64,000 nt of DNA from Kryptolebias marmoratus. Taxonomy: Eukaryota > Chordata > Actinopteri > Cyprinodontiformes > Rivulidae. Position 1 is the first letter of the stretch; each line of letters begins with the position of its first letter. The stretch lies in the NCBI RefSeq assembly GCF_001649575.2, contig NC_051444.1, positions 24,572,478 to 24,636,477 of the forward strand. Reading direction: 5' to 3'. Position numbers and translations under genes: made by a program. Of the stretch, positions 26,322 through 36,605 are shown piece by piece. Under the pieces are notes generated by a model. That model did not search any database and was not told the origin of the DNA. It saw only the letters and a program-made list of their open reading frames with translations.

Positions 26322-27298
26322 AAGGAGAACTAGAGAAATTGCATTTTCTGTGAAACCGCAGTATGAAACTGTTTAAAGCTGAAAAACAAAACAAAAACCA
26401 GAACACTGAAAGCTAAATGGAGCAAAGAAGTAGCAAAACACTGGTTAAAAGGTAAGAGGGCAAAAAGGTAGCTAAAAGCTAAAAGAAGCAAAATGCAAGT
26501 TAAAAGACAAAATTAGCCAAATGCTAACTAAAGGCTAAAAGTAGAAAAGCACTAAGAGGGCAGCAGTGGCTCGGTGGTCAGCGCTGCGGTCTTGCAATCC
26601 TGAGGTTTAAGCTCAGGCTGTCAGGAAGAGCATCCAGAGGTAAACATTGTTCAGTCTTTTATGCAAGTTTGCTCACTGTGGTGACCCCTGGCAGAAGGGA
26701 TCAGCCGAAAGAACCACAACAAAAGTAGCAAAGCACTAGCTAAAGCAGAAAAAGCTTAGCTTAAAGCTAAAAGCATTAATACGAACACTAGATCATTGCT
26801 ACAGAAACAAGAAAGTAGCTGAAAGTAGAGTAAAGATGTGAAAAGCTAGCTAAAAGTTAAATGTAGAAAAAGGCTAGCCAAGAGTGAAAAGTAACAAAAG
26901 CCTAGCTAAAAGCGATGAGAAGCTCATGGCTAACTAAAAGTAACAAAATGATAGCTAAAAGCAAAAAGTAGGAAAAGGTTAGATGAATACCAAAATTATC
27001 AAAAAGCTTGCTAAAAGCTGAAAGTAGCAGAATGGTAGCAAAAAGCTAAAAATAGTCAAATGGTAGCTAAAAACTAAAAGTATCATAAGAAGATCAAAGA
27101 CTGAGCAAGTGTGCTGAAGCAGATTTCAAAGAGAACAGTTTGGGAAGGAGATGAAGAGGTCTCAGTGTATTTCAATGTAAACAACGTAAAATATTTTAAA
27201 AAGTATCAAATAAAGCAAAAGTCATAGTAGCCGTTTCCTGAATGAGCTGAACATTTTGATATACGAGTGACTAAAAAAGCACAAAGTATGCAGAAGTG
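26322..27298 (+). mobile_element. Minisatellite-bearing element, family C copy 2
   Basis: Larger relative of the element at 12411-12971. Its 5' flank (26322-26370) shares GGAGAACTAGA and TTGCATTTTC. The tandem core (about 26390-27090) is built of a unit of about 28 bp made from AGCTAAAAG, CTAAAAG and TAGCAAAATGGT words. Its 3' flank (27088-27298) shares GAGCAAG..TGCTGAAG, GAAGAGGTCTCAGTGTA, GAGCTGAACATTTTGATA and AAGCACAAAGTATGCAGAA. A SINE is inserted in the core. It has no coding capacity, and its transposition mode is unknown. Confidence 0.85.
26555..26720 (+). mobile_element. tRNA-derived SINE nested in family C copy 2
   Basis: Begins GGGCAGCAGTGGCTCGGTGG (A-box-like) and continues through a B-box-like GGTTTAAGCTC to the distal words GTGGTGACCCCTGGCAG and CAGCCGAAAGAA, the typical 3' end of a widespread fish tRNA-headed SINE. 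The middle is shortened. It is bracketed by near-identical 18-mers at 26537-26554 and 26721-26738 (AAAAGTAG, then A or C, then AAAGCACTA). These look like a target duplication, although the host minisatellite unit contains a similar word, so chance repetition is possible. Confidence 0.75.
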
Positions 27299-28765
27299 GT
27301 TAGATTCCAAAAAACATTTAGAAAAATAAGAAAGAGGAAAACACCAGTTTTATTAGTATTAAATGGGGTAAATTTGATTAAAAGACTGTTGATATTTTGG
27401 AAATATCAAATCTGCAGTCAACAGCATACATTCATCAATAAAAGGCAGCAAGCTAACACAGCACACATCGTTTTGACTCTTACACACTGAACACGATTGA
27501 TAATAAACTAGAGGAAACTATAATTAGAAATTTGTATCAGAACAGAAGGAACTGTGTGGGAAATACATGTAGTTTAACAATTTCCCAAAGTTTTGGAGGT
27601 AAAAAGTAACTGAACAGGTGCAAATAAGGAGAGAAAACATAATTAGATTACTTCCTCTGTGACTCCTTCAATACAGCCACTGTCAGCTCTTTTTTATTGT
27701 GAAGTTCATTTGTCTGCAGCTCAGCAGCACCTCAGCTGACAAACTGATACAATGCTAACAGAGTTAACAATTTGACTGCTGTAGGTGTGCATTTAGTCAC
27801 TGTATTGGCCTGAGTTATGAAAAATTGTGCACTGAATGTTTTGAGACAAGTGTTCCAGCTCTGTTGCCAAACTAAACAGGCCCACTTAGGCTTGACTGCT
27901 ACTTTTTCTAATTCTTTTTTCCTGTTTCATATATGCCGCCTCCCAAAAGAGCAAAAAGGAAATCTATACTCTCATTTTACAAAACCATGCTTTTGCATTT
28001 GTAGCTCTTATTCACAGTAAGTGCCCACAACAGAACACTGCAAGGCAGCATAGATGTAGATACAAGAAGACATGATGAAAACTATGAATCCTATAATACA
28101 AAACCAAATTGCAGCTTACATGTACCCTTTAACTGAACTGCCTGCACGCATGTGGCGTCAGCTAAATACTTATTTCTTTACTGTCTGAGGAAAGCAGTTT
28201 TTTTTTCATGGACATGGCTTAGAAATCTGTTACCAAGGTGTTAAAGAAAAAAAAACCATGCAGTAAAAATCTGTGAGCTTGAGGTTTAACTTTTGTTTTT
28301 ATCACCATGCAAACAGTTTTCTACATGTGCTTTAATCTATTCTCAATTTGTGAAAAACATATGAGATAGGTAATGCAAAAAAAAAAACTGAAAAAAGAAG
28401 CAGCTGCTCAAGTGTTGGATGGAAACATTTTTGCATTTGGTAAAGTAGCAAAATAACTATGCAAATTTAGAAGTAATCTACTCAAAGTCAAATCTAACAT
28501 CAAGTGTGTTTTCTTTGTTGTCAATAAGAACAATAAGAACACAGGGAAACACAATGGGACTGTCTGAACTGTTGAATGTGGATAATTGTTGACCGCTTCT
28601 TATTCTTATTCAGAATGTAAACCACTCAAAGCTGGTGGGATCTCTGAGATACACAAAGAATCTTTTGGCATAAATGTCCTCAGATGCACAAGCCTCAACA
28701 ATACGGAAGCAAATATTCAGATATTGTTCTGTGTTTGCATAAATAATAAACAAACAGCACGGAGT
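27299..28765. other. Unique-looking stretch, no gene seen
   Basis: AT-rich, with A runs near 28240 and 28380. No recognisable coding frame or mobile element. Confidence 0.5.
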
Positions 28766-28787
28766 TTGTGTGTGTGTGTGTGTGTGA
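28766..28787. repeat. (TG)n microsatellite
   Basis: About eleven TG units followed by a G-rich AATGGGGTGGGGGTG segment. Confidence 0.95.
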
Positions 28788-28910
28788 ATGGGGTGGGGGT
28801 GTTACATGTTCAAATAATGTGAAAACCAAGTTTGAGATCACCCTGGCAACCACTTTTCTTCCTCCATTTTCAGTATTACTTTAGGCTTGGTTAGGCTTTG
28901 TCTGGTTTAA

Positions 28911-29283
28911 TGGTAAATTAGGACCCAAGGATGCAGACTTACTTGAGGATTCGACTAAAAAAAATACAAGGATTTATTTTGGAAAAAAAAAAAACAACAA
29001 CAAACAAACATGCAGCAAAATGTAAGAGTAAAGAAAAACCACGAGGAGCACGTGGACAACCAGACAGGGAAGAAACCAAAATGACAGACTGCAGAGAAGT
29101 GAGGACTGAGAGAATAGACTAGGACTGATGAGGTGAGTGGTGACAGCTGAGCTGAATAAATATGAGGATTGAGGCGCATGACTGAACGCAGGAGCTGACT
29201 GAGGAAGAGGAAGGTGACGGCCCAGAGAAACACAGAGGAAACACAGAGCACAAACACAGCAACAGAACTGAAAATGATAGACA
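28911..29283 (-). mobile_element. Solo-LTR-like element, 373 bp, candidate 4-bp target duplication
   Basis: On the reverse strand the block starts TGTCTATCATTTTC and ends CTAATTTACCA, the TG..CA form of an LTR. An AATAAA signal (reverse strand) lies at 28973-28978, about 60 bp before the 3' end, with a TATA-like AT-rich site upstream at about 29155-29165. TTAA flanks it on both sides (28907-28910 and 29284-29287). TTAA is also the duplication made by piggyBac and Kolobok elements, so a DNA-transposon origin is possible. No internal genes are present. Overlapping Cys/Phe-rich reverse frames here are compositional. Confidence 0.6.
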
Positions 29284-29570
29284 TTAAAAAACACAGATCC
29301 TAAGCTCTTTTTGATACTTGATTAGGTTTAGGGAAAGAACGGTTTTATCACACAACTGCCTAGCTAAGTACCCACTAAAACAACTCATATTGCTTTCAAT
29401 TAATATGCCAAGGGGCTTACAGAAAACAAGAGTGTTATAGTTTACATTGAATTCCCTGTGAAGGCACTATAACACCTTAATGAATATTACTTATGCTTGA
29501 ACCCACTCATATTGCTAGCAATAATACCAGAAACACTCGTGGAAAATCTTCACAAAACAAAGGCCTGGCA

Positions 29571-30130
29571 TCCATGGAAATAATGCAGGTTTTAGACTAA
29601 GGTCATCTTGTCTTGAGAAATGATGGAGTTGCAGCCGTTTTGGTCAGTCCTTGATAATAACAATATGCGGATGCAAAATGTCACAGAGTAAGTGTTGTGA
29701 AAGACTCTCAGCTACTACTGTGTCATAGTTGAGCTCAATATATGTACAGATTGGGTAATTTATAGTCTTATTTGCTCTTGTTGATTAGCTGCGGCAGCCA
29801 TCTTAAATTGGATTGACTCCTGAAGTTATGGATTACTTTAAGAAAGTTTCATTTAAATCTGTTTATGTTTATGTTTATGAGATATTTGATGTCACAGACA
29901 GTCAGGGTGGACTACAACAGTTACTGCTAAAGTTTTGATCAAAGATTTTGTGCAATAAGTAGCACTTGGAGTATGTAATGTGAATGATTTTCAGCTAACA
30001 CCACACTATATTTTAGCACAATGTCTGTGAGATTGACTGAGTAATTTAAAACTATTTAAAATCAAGTTGCTGTAGTTTTCCATCCAATTATTATTTTCTG
30101 CAAATTTCGTTAGAATTTAGGCAAAAACAT
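29571..30130 (+). repeat. Dispersed repeat family A, two-unit copy
   Basis: Begins at AGGCCTGGCATCC and shows the family boxes twice. The CAGAGTAAGTG-type box lies near 29692 and its partner near 29964, a period of 272 bp. It includes GATTAGCTGCGGCAGCCATC and AGTTTCATTTAAATCTG. The second unit is truncated where a retroposon fragment begins. Confidence 0.85.
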
Positions 30131-30139
30131 TATTGTTCA

Positions 30140-30226
30140 CGCCGTGTCATGGCGACCTGTCTAGAGCGCCCCCCCCCCGCCTCTCACACAATGATTGCTG
30201 GAGATAGACACCAGCTCCCTGCGACC
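30140..30226 (+). mobile_element. Retroposon 3' fragment (same family as 63.4 kb)
   Basis: GGCGACCTGTCTAGAG, a C run, CGCCTCTCACACA and TGCTGGAGATAGACACCAG, then CTCCCTGCGACC, match in reverse complement the 3' half of the element at 63386-63735. The ATGG tail is lost. It directly follows a family A copy. Confidence 0.75.
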
Positions 30227-32314
30227 AAGAAAGAAAATTATTGTATTATAGTATTACAGATTATTGTCCACTCTTGCCTTCACTACAGGTATTTGGTTAG
30301 TTTCTGTTAAACTAAAAGTCTATTCTACTCTGATTAAAATAGAGTAAGAAACGTATTTTTCGACCTCCCCTGAACAAATCACTAAAAATAATATTAAGTC
30401 TTTGTTGTAATAATAAACTGATAGAAGGATGTAGTTCAGGCTTGACTTCAGATGCTTTTTTAAGCAGATGAGTCTTCAGGAAATAACAGTAGAAGCCAAG
30501 AAAAGTCTGGCACGCAAACCCCCTGTGAGACAAATTGTCTTTCGTACGCTTTGGTTTTCATACAGATTAAGCAAACAAGAAGTAACATGTTAATCATGAA
30601 GTGTCAGAGTTGCTGGTAAGCACATTTGTTTCTTTTTATTTGGCCAGAACCAGCTGTTTCCTGTTGCTTCCAATCATTGTGATGGTGAAATATAAGCAGT
30701 CCTCGCTGAAGCCTTTTAACATGAGAACAGTGAAGATCTAATCTGACTCAAAGCAAATAAGGGAGCAGATGTCAAGCTTATCTTCACTTGCTGCACTATC
30801 AGATTAAAAAGCTGTTCAAGTTCAGTAGCAGACATTTGTAACAGGAAAGCACAGATAAGTATGATTATTCCGTTAGGCAAATCATCTAATCAGAAAACTT
30901 TACAGTCATTTTTCTGAAAGCCAAGCAGAGGCAGTCTGTGTTGTTTAACTCAAATAACTTCTGTTCTCAACCAAATGATCACAGGTAAAGAGAAAATAAA
31001 TAAAAGCAGAAAAACACACGTGTGAAATCAGCTTTCACTTTTATTTTCTCACATCTATAAATTAGTAAAAAAAACCTCCATGTCTGGCAGGAGAAGCTCT
31101 GCTGACAGAAAAAAAAAGTAAAGAACTGTAATAACAAGTGGAGAGAATCGGATTTTCCAAGCAAACTGAAGAAAAAAACCCAAATCAAAATAAAAAACAA
31201 ACACGCAAGACAAAAAAATTAAAGGAAAAATTCCAATAATGCAGCATTGTTTTCAATTTTTAGAATCTGTGGGAGTGAGCTGGAGGTGTCATATCACAAA
31301 TGTGTTTTTTTTTCTTCATCTTATTGAAATTGCTGCATGCTGCTTTCTGAAACACGTTATTTTTTTCCCCGGTTAGATCTCCCTGGTTTTCTTCTTTGAC
31401 ATCTCTATTGTCGCTGAACTTTTTATTCCACCTGCAGTGCCCACTTCTCTCCACTCCACGGTTACCAAAGTGGAAATACGGAAAGCTGCAAATTGAGGTG
31501 TCAAAAGTATGAAAAAAATAATACTTTTTTGAGTATTGAGGAGCAACGCTGTGATCCACCCCTCAAAATGCTGGAAAGCAGTAAAAAAACTATAAACAAA
31601 ACATTTGGTTTTTGAATTGGCAGAAACAGAACAACAACCTGTGTGAACACTCGCAAGATGTATTAGCAGCTGTTAAATTCACTTGAGACCAAAGAGGTTT
31701 CCTAATGTAGATAATTACTGAAGAAGACAGTGATTTGGTGGTCAGGAGGGGGCTTCTTAATTAGGGAAGAGGGTTAGCATTTTCTTTAAAGGCTGATTAG
31801 CCCCTTGACATTTATGCAGCTGCACTGATGACACTGAGAAGCGTTCGGGTAAAGATGGTTTTATGTCTTAGCCTGGATTTTTTAATGAATACGAGCTTTA
31901 AAATGATCTTTTTTCATCATACTGTATGCCTTGGAATATTTGATTTCAGTTCCATGAGCTGTGGGTTTGAATCAGTTTCATGGTTTTGGCTCACTCCTGA
32001 CCTATGTGATGGAGCTTTTACAAGGATTAAAGCAAAAAAAACCCAACAACCTTTGGACTGAAATTTTTTTCTACGCTTAATCATATAAACACCCCACGCA
32101 ACACATTTTAGAGTCTTTCGTCTGTGTGTTGGTCACTTCCCAAAGGTTTCCAAGTAAAGAGGAGTATACAGTGTACATGCCCTTAGTCAGAGTACACAGT
32201 ATAGTGTTCTCTAATGAAGCATTTAAGTTATAAGACATGCATCCTAAAAGTAACTCCACTAAATCAAACAAAAATCCTAAAAAAAATCATGTATCTGTGA
32301 ACAGAAATTATGAG
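30227..32314. other. Unique-looking stretch, no gene seen
   Basis: AT-rich DNA with A and T runs (for example 31189-31225). The 99-codon reverse frame at 31260-31559 and the 77-codon frame at 31828-32061 have no recognisable features. Confidence 0.5.
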
Positions 32315-32319
32315 CTTTT

Positions 32320-32917
32320 TGACAAGGCCCGACGTGAGTGGAGTTAGAACGAGCAGACAATGACAAAGTTTTAACCTTTTATTAGAAATCACCAGACTAA
32401 ACGGAACGCTAGTTCCGGAAGCTACACTCACTTTGTGGAGCGGGGCTTGGCCTGGACCAGGTAAGACAGCCGGGAGCTGCGAGGTATTCAGAGAGGGGCT
32501 TAGGCGATAGGGAAAGTCCAGGGGCAGGCGAGAGGTCAGAGCCAGTAGGTCAAAGGTATGCAGCCAAATCCAAAAAGGTACAATCCAGAAGGCGATGTCC
32601 AGAGTGGGGAAGCGAGGTCTGTTACCAGTAATCCGAGGCCGAGGAGGTGTCCGGCAAGAAGCAGGCAGGAGACGAGAGTCGAAAGTCAGGCAAGGGGTCG
32701 AGATTAACAAAGCAGGCATGGGTGTGAACAGTTCAATAATCTGGCACTGGCTTGGTGTGGAGAGTGAGCTTAAGTACTGTCAGAGACAGGTGGAGATGAT
32801 GAGGCGGATTGCTGTGGCATGGGATCAGGAGGCGTGGCATGAACAGAGAGGCTGCGGAAAGTTACTGAGACTGAGATCTGTGAGCAGGAGGCGTGGCAGG
32901 AACAGTGGGCTGTGACA
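32320..32917 (-). mobile_element. Solo LTR, 598 bp, perfect 5-bp target duplication
   Basis: The + strand block begins TGACAAGGCCC and ends GGGCTGTGACA; read in reverse it begins TGTCACAGCCC and ends TTGTCA, the TG..CA form. CTTTT flanks it on both sides (32315-32319 and 32918-32922), a 5-bp duplication as made by Ty3/gypsy and many retroviral integrases. On the reverse strand a TTAAG-containing TATA-like site lies near 32767-32782 and an AATAAA signal at 32378-32383, leaving a U5 of about 60 bp. Near the U3 start the word AGGAGGCGTGGCA occurs twice, at 32827-32839 and 32886-32898. No internal region remains, as expected after LTR-LTR recombination. Confidence 0.85.
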
Positions 32918-32922
32918 CTTTT

Positions 32923-34988
32923 GAAATGATCAAACAAGGTTTTAAATATTATAGAAACATTACTGTTGCCCTTTTGGTTTGAATGTAATGACACTGATGT
33001 TTGTCCCTGATCGGGAAATGAATGCTGACTTTCCACATGTGAGGCAGATATGCTAACCACTGTCCCAACATACACACATGCATCTGTCTATCCATGCTAG
33101 CTCTCCTGTTTTTTATTTGAATGTCACAGTTCCAACTTTCATCTTTTATCTCGGCTTCGGATCAGCAAAACAGAAACTCAAAGTTATTTTACTGGAGTGA
33201 TTTATTTTAGACAAAGAAAATTTGACATTTACATCCCAACATGATTTGAGTGGCAGCTCCATTTAGATTCATTTTGGGTCTGGATGTGGTGGGGGGGAAT
33301 CTCTCCTGGGGGATGCTGTCGAACACAGGAGGGCCCACAGCAGAACCTGCTGCTCATTGGAAAGAACAATGCTTAGTCTTTAAAAGTCTCCAAAAACACC
33401 AGAAAAAGTTGCTAGTCGCTTTTGTGAAAAATAGTCACTAGAGGGATCTGAAAACTCACGAAATATAGCAACAAAGTCTCTAAATTAGCAACACTGCTCG
33501 CACCTGGGTCCGCCCTGCTCTGTTCTGATTGCATAAAACTTTGACTTTGGTTCTCTTTTTTTGTTGACATCAGCGTTAGTTTATTCCCTGTATCATAATT
33601 AGATCGGATGGCTTTAATAGGAACACAACAGAAAACAGATGATGGAAATTCATCCTAGCCAAGTTACAAATGACAAAAATCTGTCGTGGCGGCGGAGAAC
33701 TTTAATCCCTGTTTTATTTGAGACATTTAAATTAAATGCCACTTTTTCTAAACTCTCTCTCAGATTAAACTGATAGAGCTACGCATTAAGTAAACATTTG
33801 CTGCTCCTGGACTGCGATGACTTATCGTTTTTTTTTATAATAGTAATAAAGGACTTCTAAGTGTCGGTGCTTCTTCTTGCCTGATTACGAGCAGGGCTGC
33901 GTTTGAACCCTCCTTTCTCTTCCTGTGCTCCAGTTTCTCATCCTTGGCACAATTAAAGCTGTGTGATTCTGCAAAGTGCCCACCCCCCTCTCTTTTTATA
34001 ACACCCATGTTCTCCGATCCTCCTTGTTCCACTTGATGCACAGGCCCTTTGAAATATTCACTGCTTCCATCTTATTACCTGCGTATCGAAGTGGATATAT
34101 AGCAGCAGAGGGCTCCCTGCTACTCCGCTGCAGCAGATGTGTCTGTGTGAGAGGAGAGAGCTCAGAAACCTGCCTTTTTATTTTATTAATCCTCTTCTTA
34201 ACACTGGCTCCTGTGTCTGCTCATCTAAGCGGCGTCGGGTTGGGTGAGTCCGCTCAAGTCAAAGCCCCTCTCAACCTGGTTGGATTTACCAAATTGAGGA
34301 GGCTGGTGGACTTAGCAGCAATTTGAACTGGTGACTGTTAGAGAACCATGTCAGAGAGGAACGGGGAGGTGAGGGCGAGATGAAAGTGGAGGTACTTGAC
34401 GGGAGGGCAGCTGGGCAAAGAATGACAAGATACCGAGCGCAAAGGAAACAAAGCAACAGGGATAGATAAGGGAGGATCTTCGACACAAGAATCGAAGGGA
34501 TTAAGGGAGCTAATGATAAAAAAGGGGAATGAGGGAGGAGGGGAACAGGCTGAAGCATAACAGAGCAAGCGAGGGAGGCTTGAAGGAATGAGGTGTTTCT
34601 GATTGGAGTCACTCAATAAAAGAGAGACAAGTTCAGGGTGTGAGAGAAACGCAAAAGGGCGGCGATTAAAAACAATGAATTGAAATGTCACTGAATTCAT
34701 CTGGGAGACAGAGTGAAGGGCTGTGGAAGAGTTATAGATGACCTCAATCAGCTCAAACACAAACACAAAAATAAAGAAACTAGGGCTGTAAAAACTGTTA
34801 ATACCAAGACGAAGGATGCTTAGAGCTAATTGATGGGCAGAATCGAGTCTGATTACTATCAGATTGGATTAGGCTGCTAATTGTTTCATGTGAGAGGTAT
34901 CAGATCTCAGAGCCTACTTGTAAAACATGAAAAACTTTATTCTTTAGAAGCTGGAACAAGCTTATACATGGTATTTCTTTCTGAATAA
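32923..34988. other. Mostly unique stretch; possible hAT scrap at about 33379-33525
   Basis: Around 33379-33525, words such as AAAAGTTGCTAGTCGCTTTT and AGCAACAAAGTCTC resemble a dispersed DNA-transposon fragment common in fish. This is a weak call. The rest is repeat-free. A G run lies near 33290. The 142- and 116-codon frames at 34338-34766 and 33976-34326 are unrecognised and probably chance. Confidence 0.4.
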
Positions 34989-35187
34989 TTAGAGGAATGC
35001 ACATTCCCTGCCATCTTTTTGAAACTAAGACAAGTTTATTTAAAATAATGATGAAGTTTTAGCCTTTTGGTCAAAAGGTTTACCTGTTATGCACAATTTC
35101 ATGTGATATCTCTAGATCTCACTCAGTCTGTTAGCACTCACAGTATGTGTTGGGGATGCATCTTAGCTACTACAACATAGCTGGTGT
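34989..35187 (+). repeat. Dispersed repeat family A, 5' part
   Basis: Starts AGAGGAATGCACATTCCCTGCCA, as do the copies at 57.6 and 60.9 kb, and continues with TTTTGGTCAAAAGG, TCATGTGATATCTC, CACTCACAGTATGTG and TAGCTACTACA. It stops abruptly where the Penelope-like 3' end begins at 35188. Confidence 0.8.
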
Positions 35188-35998
35188 TGATTCTCAATCA
35201 TCCAGGACACAGCAAATCCAAGAAGGTTTTATAAAACAAAGCAACAGGACCTCTGTTCTGTAGTTGAAGACATTTCATTTCAAACACTCAAAACCTTCAT
35301 TTAAAAACTGGAGAGTTTGGAGTTCTAAGCTTTAAACTACATAAGGTGCACCATTTACAAGAGCTAGATTCACATGCAGATTAATCTCACTCCCCTCCCA
35401 CTGGAGAGTTGTTAGGGTCTTTTTTTGCCTGGTTCACAAGAGAGATGCTTTAGTCACACACATGAAGATGTGAGTTAGAGGGAAAATGACTGGGTATCAG
35501 GCCTAATGCTCCATTGTAAGTTTTGAAAAGCTGAAATTTGAGACTTACTCCTCTGTTTAAAATTGTTTTTTCTTGTTTGATGTAAATGGCTTCCTTCACC
35601 ACCTTCTCAAAACTGTCTTCTCTGTCCAAAATATGAACATTTTGGTCCTCAAAAGAGTGTCCCTTATCCTTGAGGTGTAGGTGGACAGCTGAGTCCTGTC
35701 CTGAAGAGCTGGCTCTCCTGTGTTGAACCATGTATCTGAGGAGAAGCTGTTAAGTTCCTCCAATATAGAGGTCTGGACATTCTTCACTGCTCTGAGCTGC
35801 ATACACTACACCGCTCAGTTTGTGTTTGACCAGCCTCTGTCTGAGCGTCCTGTTGGGTTTGAAATGTATTGGGATGTTGCATTTGGAGAAAATCCTTCTG
35901 AGTTTCTCAGATACTCAAGTAACAAATGGTATGACAGTGTTTCTGCATTTGTTCTTTTTGCTCTTCCATGTTCTGTTCTGTGGTGTGTTTTCTAGATT
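35188..35998 (-). mobile_element. Penelope-like element, 3' portion
   Basis: Reverse-strand remnant carrying the C-terminal part of a Penelope-like protein and its 3' UTR. The UTR (35188-35448) holds GTCTTCAACTACAGAACAG and ends near CTGGATGATTGAGAATC, the characteristic 3' region of fish Penelope-like elements. The upstream reverse transcriptase palm is missing. A family A fragment abuts its 3' end. Confidence 0.85.
35449..35998 (-). pseudogene. Penelope-like RT C-terminus plus GIY-YIG endonuclease, degenerate
   Basis: Read in one reverse frame, the segment gives VSEKLRRIFSKCNIPIHF, then TLRQRLVKHK, GVVYAAQSSEECPDLYIG, then MVQHRRASSSGQDSAVHLH and KDKGHSFED. This is the linker and GIY-YIG nuclease region of Penelope-like elements: the YIG, the downstream Arg/His cluster and the H..GHSFED segment are all visible. 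In-frame stops lie at 35915-35917 and 35750-35752. Part of the domain stays open from the Met at 35731 to the stop near 35450. In an intact element the nuclease cuts the target before reverse transcription. This copy is dead. Confidence 0.85.
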
Positions 35999-36269
35999 TC
36001 CTTACTCAAAGATAGGCTGTGATTTTCAAAAACTCACTGCGCAAAACACGGCAACACATTGCTTGGTTGCAAACACTCAGAACTCATTGAACCTGCAACT
36101 GAAAATTTGTCTTTTTTCCTCCCAATTTTCTCACACTTTTGAGTTGCAACTACTCTCCAACAGTCACAGCCCAGTGAGATACCACCTTATGTTGCACCCT
36201 TTGGAGACACAATAAAACACGATCCTATGTTGAAGCTATACTAATGTAGCCATTCCCACACTCTTCAAT

Positions 36270-36605
36270 GGGACCAATGACAAAGATGTGGAAATACAGA
36301 ATAAAGCGGGTAAGATAGGTCTAACATGTGATGCATGGACAACCATCACCACAGAGTCTTATGTCTCTGTACTCAGCATTTTGACTACTTTTTTTTAAAT
36401 TTAGTTCCCAAAATCTTGTTTAATTAAAAATAGTTTTAAATTGCAGTGTAAAGCAAATGTATTTTGTTTCATTTAAGAGATTCTATGCTCAGGATTTTGT
36501 TAGAAGTGTGATTATGGATGCATCGATAAGCATCCGAATCACACTGCATCCCTCTGAATCAAAACCGAGGTGCCTAAAGAGACCCATTCCTAAGAGTTTC
36601 CCGGC
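36270..36605 (+). mobile_element. hAT transposon fragment
   Basis: The frame over 36281-36390 reads KDVEIQNKAGKIG then LTCDAWTTITTESYVSV. This matches the hAT transposase segment of the form LTxDxWTS..xESY, which contains the first catalytic Asp. Only about 35 codons survive. The following AT-rich DNA, with GGATGCATCGATAAGCATCC and the GAGGTGCCTAAAGA end, resembles the 3' part of fish hAT elements. I infer one old hAT insertion. The ends and the 8-bp target duplication are not evident. Confidence 0.65.

Noticed and set aside
28955..29294. Two overlapping Cys/Phe-rich reverse frames
   Set aside because: Both fall in the 373-bp LTR-like element and differ only in frame; composition-driven.
32264..32719. 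151-codon reverse frame
   Set aside because: Lies almost wholly within the 598-bp solo LTR; LTRs are noncoding here and the frame has no retroviral motif.
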